Source of the DNA: Candidatus Kuenenia stuttgartensis
Lineage (GTDB): Bacteria; Planctomycetota; Planctomycetia; Isosphaerales; Isosphaeraceae
DNA length: 7,906 nt
NCBI GenBank assembly: GCA_945872325.1
Contig: CAMBZY010000138.1
Location: forward strand, 1 to 7,906
Reading direction: 5' to 3'
This document shows positions 6,714 through 7,906 of this stretch, piece after piece; the stretch's first letter is position 1, and each line of letters begins with the position of its first letter. The notes beneath the pieces are model-generated. The model was given only the letters and a program-made list of their open reading frames with translations, did not search any database and was not told where the DNA came from. The translations under genes and the position numbers were made by a program.

Positions 6714-7235
6714 ATGTCAGATCGTGTGAGAATGGCTACGGATCTTTTTTCAGAAATCTGGCCCATCAGACGCATGCCACCAAAACCAGACCAACCCGTG
6801 AATCAATTTCAAAAAGCCGTTGAAGTCCTCCAAAAAGGCCGTGAGGTCTTAATGAGGGATTTATCCGAAGAGATTCTCGACAGAGCCGAGGATTTCACAG
6901 AGGGCGGCTTTTTGTTCCAGGAATTCCTGGAGAATCAGGGCACGAAGCTCCACTTCCTGTATTTGATGGTCAGTCAACTCGAACAATCTTCCGAAGCTTT
7001 TGAAGAAAACCTCCGAAAAAGTCAGCAGACCAAACCTTCAGGCCGGAATGGCAAACGCAAAGCGGCTGAAATTCAGGCTGAAGCAGAATCCATCCGCATG
7101 GAAGATTTCGAAATCGACCAGGATATTCTTGACTTCGAAGAGTCAGAACCTGAACCACGAAGTAAGCCGAAACGTAAACGTCGTCGCAAGGTTCGTACGG
7201 AATCGTCTATGCCATCGCCGATGGATGACGAATAA
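6714..7235 (+). CDS. Hypothetical small charged protein with helical core and basic tail
   Basis: 173 residues that I do not recognise as a family. Residues ~30-105 look all-helical and amphipathic (FQKAVEVLQKGREVLMRDLSEEILDRAEDF, then FLFQEFLEN and LHFLYLMVSQLEQSSEAFEE). A hydrophilic linker follows, then an acidic stretch (EDFEIDQDILDFEESEPE, about 130-147), then a dense Lys/Arg block KPKRKRRRKVR (151-161) and a short acidic end. There is no signal peptide or membrane segment, so it is probably cytoplasmic. The basic block could contact nucleic acid and the acidic block could shield it; this is inference only. The start is uncertain: the ATGs at 6714, 6732 and 6774 all lack a clear ribosome binding site, and the helical core begins after all of them. 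It lies 115 bp after the NHL gene and converges with the membrane-protein gene. Codon use and amino-acid pattern support a real gene. Confidence 0.7.
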   Translation: MSDRVRMATDLFSEIWPIRRMPPKPDQPVNQFQKAVEVLQKGREVLMRDLSEEILDRAEDFTEGGFLFQEFLENQGTKLHFLYLMVSQLEQSSEAFEENLRKSQQTKPSGRNGKRKAAEIQAEAESIRMEDFEIDQDILDFEESEPEPRSKPKRKRRRKVRTESSMPSPMDDE

Positions 7236-7245
7236 TCATTAAGGA

Positions 7246-7257
7246 TCAGGCCGAAAA
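7246..7257 (+). repeat. 12-nt direct repeat, copy 1 (TCAGGCCGAAAA)
   Basis: TCAGGCCGAAAA recurs exactly at 7485-7496, 239 bp later. The two copies bracket most of the hairpin-rich stretch. A related GGCCCGAAAA occurs at 7560-7569. Confidence 0.6.
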
Positions 7258-7261
7258 TAAC

Positions 7262-7279
7262 TTCCGCTTTTTAAGCGAA
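7262..7279 (+). terminator. Hairpin after the 173-aa gene, possible terminator
   Basis: CGCTT (7265-7269), TTT loop, AAGCG (7273-7277), extended by TT/AA around one unpaired C. It begins 27 nt after the stop. No T-run follows, so its role in termination is doubtful; it is short and partly AT. Confidence 0.3.
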
Positions 7280-7289
7280 CCGTGGTCTT

Positions 7290-7302
7290 TCGCCCTGCGG
7301 CT
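7290..7302 (+). repeat. 13-nt direct repeat, copy 1 (TCGCCCTGCGGCT)
   Basis: Exact copy at 7367-7379, 77 bp apart. Each contains a small GCC/GGC stem and each is followed within a few bases by CTAG (7308 and 7378). Confidence 0.65.
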
Positions 7303-7307
7303 TCTTT

Positions 7308-7327
7308 CTAGCCGGTCTTGGCGCTAG
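7308..7327. repeat. Inverted repeat CTAGC...GCTAG
   Basis: CTAGC (7308-7312) and GCTAG (7323-7327) flank a 10-nt centre. It lies between the two copies of the 13-nt direct repeat. Confidence 0.4.
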
Positions 7328-7366
7328 TCCCGGTTGTTTTTTCTAAATCGCCGAAACCGGGGCCTA

Positions 7367-7379
7367 TCGCCCTGCGGCT
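7367..7379 (+). repeat. 13-nt direct repeat, copy 2 (TCGCCCTGCGGCT)
   Basis: Identical to 7290-7302. It ends 23 bp before the left copy of the inverted hairpin module. Confidence 0.65.
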
Positions 7380-7402
7380 AGTTTTCGACCTGAAGGGGCG
7401 TT

Positions 7403-7429
7403 ATCCTACAGCCCGGTCCTAAGGGCCGG
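7403..7429 (+). repeat. Hairpin module, left copy (plus orientation)
   Basis: Begins ATCCTACAGCC and then forms a stem, CCGGTCC (7413-7419) with GGGCCGG (7423-7429), around a TAA loop with one T-G wobble. The reverse complement of 7522-7548 matches it at 24 of 27 positions. Confidence 0.7.
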
Positions 7430-7453
7430 TTCTTGCGAGTGCCAAAAGTCTGA

Positions 7454-7491
7454 TTCAGGCCTGAAGGGCCGCAATCACGTCCTTTCAGGCC
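7454..7491. repeat. Palindrome TTCAGGCCTGAA plus longer stem-loop
   Basis: TTCAGGCCTGAA (7454-7465) is a perfect 12-bp palindrome. Its right half also belongs to a longer stem: GGCCTGAAGG (7459-7468) pairs with CCTTTCAGGCC (7481-7491) with one bulged T and a loop of about 12 nt. The two foldings are mutually exclusive. Confidence 0.6.
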
Positions 7492-7496
7492 GAAAA
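7485..7496 (+). repeat. 12-nt direct repeat, copy 2 (TCAGGCCGAAAA)
   Basis: Identical to 7246-7257 and overlapping the right arm of the 7459-7491 stem. Confidence 0.6.
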
Positions 7497-7521
7497 ACAA
7501 AGAATTTGTGCAACGATCTTC

Positions 7522-7548
7522 CCAGCCCTTCGGACTGGGCTGTAGGAT
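7522..7548 (-). repeat. Hairpin module, right copy (minus orientation)
   Basis: On the minus strand it begins ATCCTACAGCC and folds CCAGTCC with GGGCTGG around a GAA loop. Relative to the left copy it has a paired G:C to A:T change in the stem and one loop change. On the plus strand an alternative stem CAGCCC (7523-7528) with GGGCTG (7537-7542) is also available. Confidence 0.7.
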
Positions 7549-7625
7549 CTCTGGCCGTTGGCCCGAAAACTAAAACCATCCCAAATCGGCAAGTGATTTC
7601 CGGCCTCATCCTAAGATTCAGAGCC

Positions 7626-7906
7626 TCAAAACCACCCCGACCATTGGGGTGGATGTGCTCCCTCTTTGAGCCCTCGTGTCAATTCGTTATCACGCCAGTC
7701 CCAAAGCCTCTGATGATCCTTATCCGCATTCGTCGGTGATGAATGCCAACTCGTGGGATATGTCCACAAAGCCACTGCCTGAATTCCCGCCGACCAGACC
7801 ACTGTGGCGACGATTAGAATTTGCAATATATATTTGCGAGTACAATTCATAACTCCCAGCGATGCCCAACTTGCCGCCAGAAGCATCGCCAGAACCGGTG
7901 TGATGT
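7626..7906 (-). CDS. Multi-pass membrane protein, C-terminal end only (runs off right edge)
   Basis: The frame is open from the right edge of the window, so only the last 92 residues are visible and the true start lies outside. An ATG at 7884-7886 is internal, because the frame continues upstream as ITPVLA into a hydrophobic helix. There are two membrane segments (ITPVLAMLLAASWASLGV and YILQILIVATVVWSAGIQAV) joined by a short MNCTRK loop. A soluble tail follows with DHQRLWDWRDNELTRGL and ends QWSGWF. From memory, WDW(R/S)D tails occur at the end of planctomycete polytopic membrane proteins, some annotated as glycosyltransferase 39-like; I cannot confirm that here. A stem-loop plus TTTT overlaps the last codons and the stop. 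Confidence 0.75.
   Translation of the reverse strand, partial: ITPVLAMLLAASWASLGVMNCTRKYILQILIVATVVWSAGIQAVALWTYPTSWHSSPTNADKDHQRLWDWRDNELTRGLKEGAHPPQWSGWF
7628..7652 (-). terminator. Stem-loop with TTTT overlapping the membrane-protein stop codon
   Basis: On the minus strand CCACCCC (7652-7646), loop AATGGTC, GGGGTGG (7638-7632), then TTTT and GA. The 7-bp stem is perfect and GC-rich. The T-run is short and includes the last sense codon TTT and the first base of TGA. It resembles an intrinsic terminator placed inside the coding end. Confidence 0.5.

Larger units (their letters stand above)
7236..7625. other. Repeat- and hairpin-dense non-coding gap between convergent genes
   Basis: 390 bp between the stop of the 173-aa gene and the stop of the right-edge membrane protein. 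No supportable gene lies here. It contains an inverted pair of 27-nt hairpin modules, a 13-nt and a 12-nt exact direct repeat, a 12-bp perfect palindrome and several GC-rich stems. The density falls off after about 7570. The location between two gene 3' ends is typical of REP-like elements and of 3'-end structures. No target-site duplications or transposase could be recognised. Confidence 0.7.

Noticed and set aside
7241..7570. CRISPR array
   Set aside because: Repeats are short, of several kinds, in both orientations and without regular spacing.
7241..7570. tRNA or insertion-sequence remnant
   Set aside because: No cloverleaf or T-loop sequence, no transposase fragment, and no terminal inverted repeats with target duplications could be seen.
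7506..7739. 77-codon plus-strand open frame at the edge of the repeat region
   Set aside because: It overlaps the hairpin module and is antisense to the membrane-protein end; low-quality composition.

Overview
The window looks like an ordinary chromosomal segment of a planctomycete. The evidence is moderate GC, secreted proteins with a degenerate HEAT-like region and an FGYD...W..W tail, a secreted NHL propeller of the SGDGGPA type, and a membrane protein ending in a WDWRD-type tail. A Planctopirus/Schlesneria-like relative is a guess from protein style, not a demonstrated assignment. I found no rRNA, tRNA, CRISPR array, transposase or phage gene.

Layout. Positions 24-5035 hold four genes, all on the minus strand and read right to left: a secreted HEAT-like protein (4037-5035), a family 4 uracil-DNA glycosylase (3043-3984), a polysaccharide flippase of the MOP/Wzx type (1247-2797) and a family 4 glycosyltransferase (24-1250). 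The last two overlap by ATGA and form one translational unit for surface-glycan assembly and export. The first two are 52 bp apart and may form a separate unit. A 432-bp divergent region (5036-5467) separates this block from a plus-strand gene for a secreted six-repeat NHL beta-propeller (5468-6598). A small charged protein of unknown function follows (6714-7235). The 3' end of a multi-pass membrane protein enters from the right edge on the minus strand (7626-7906).

The most unusual part is the non-coding gap between the two convergent genes at 7236-7625. It is packed with short direct repeats, inverted repeats and hairpins. Two 27-nt copies of one hairpin module face each other (7403-7429 plus, 7522-7548 minus). 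They differ at three positions, and two of those form a compensatory G:C to A:T swap inside the stem. This is the best candidate for something undescribed: a planctomycete REP-like mobile repeat, or a structured 3'-end element. A stem-loop followed by TTTT also overlaps the last codons and stop of the right-hand gene.

The sequence also settles or questions several starts. The flippase probably begins at a GTG preceded by a perfect AAGGAGGT. The two exported proteins begin at internal ATGs that expose signal peptides. The glycosylase can begin at TTG or at an ATG two codons later. The divergent region contains an inverted pair of near-identical 14-nt motifs, each overlapping a TTGAC-type -35-like box.
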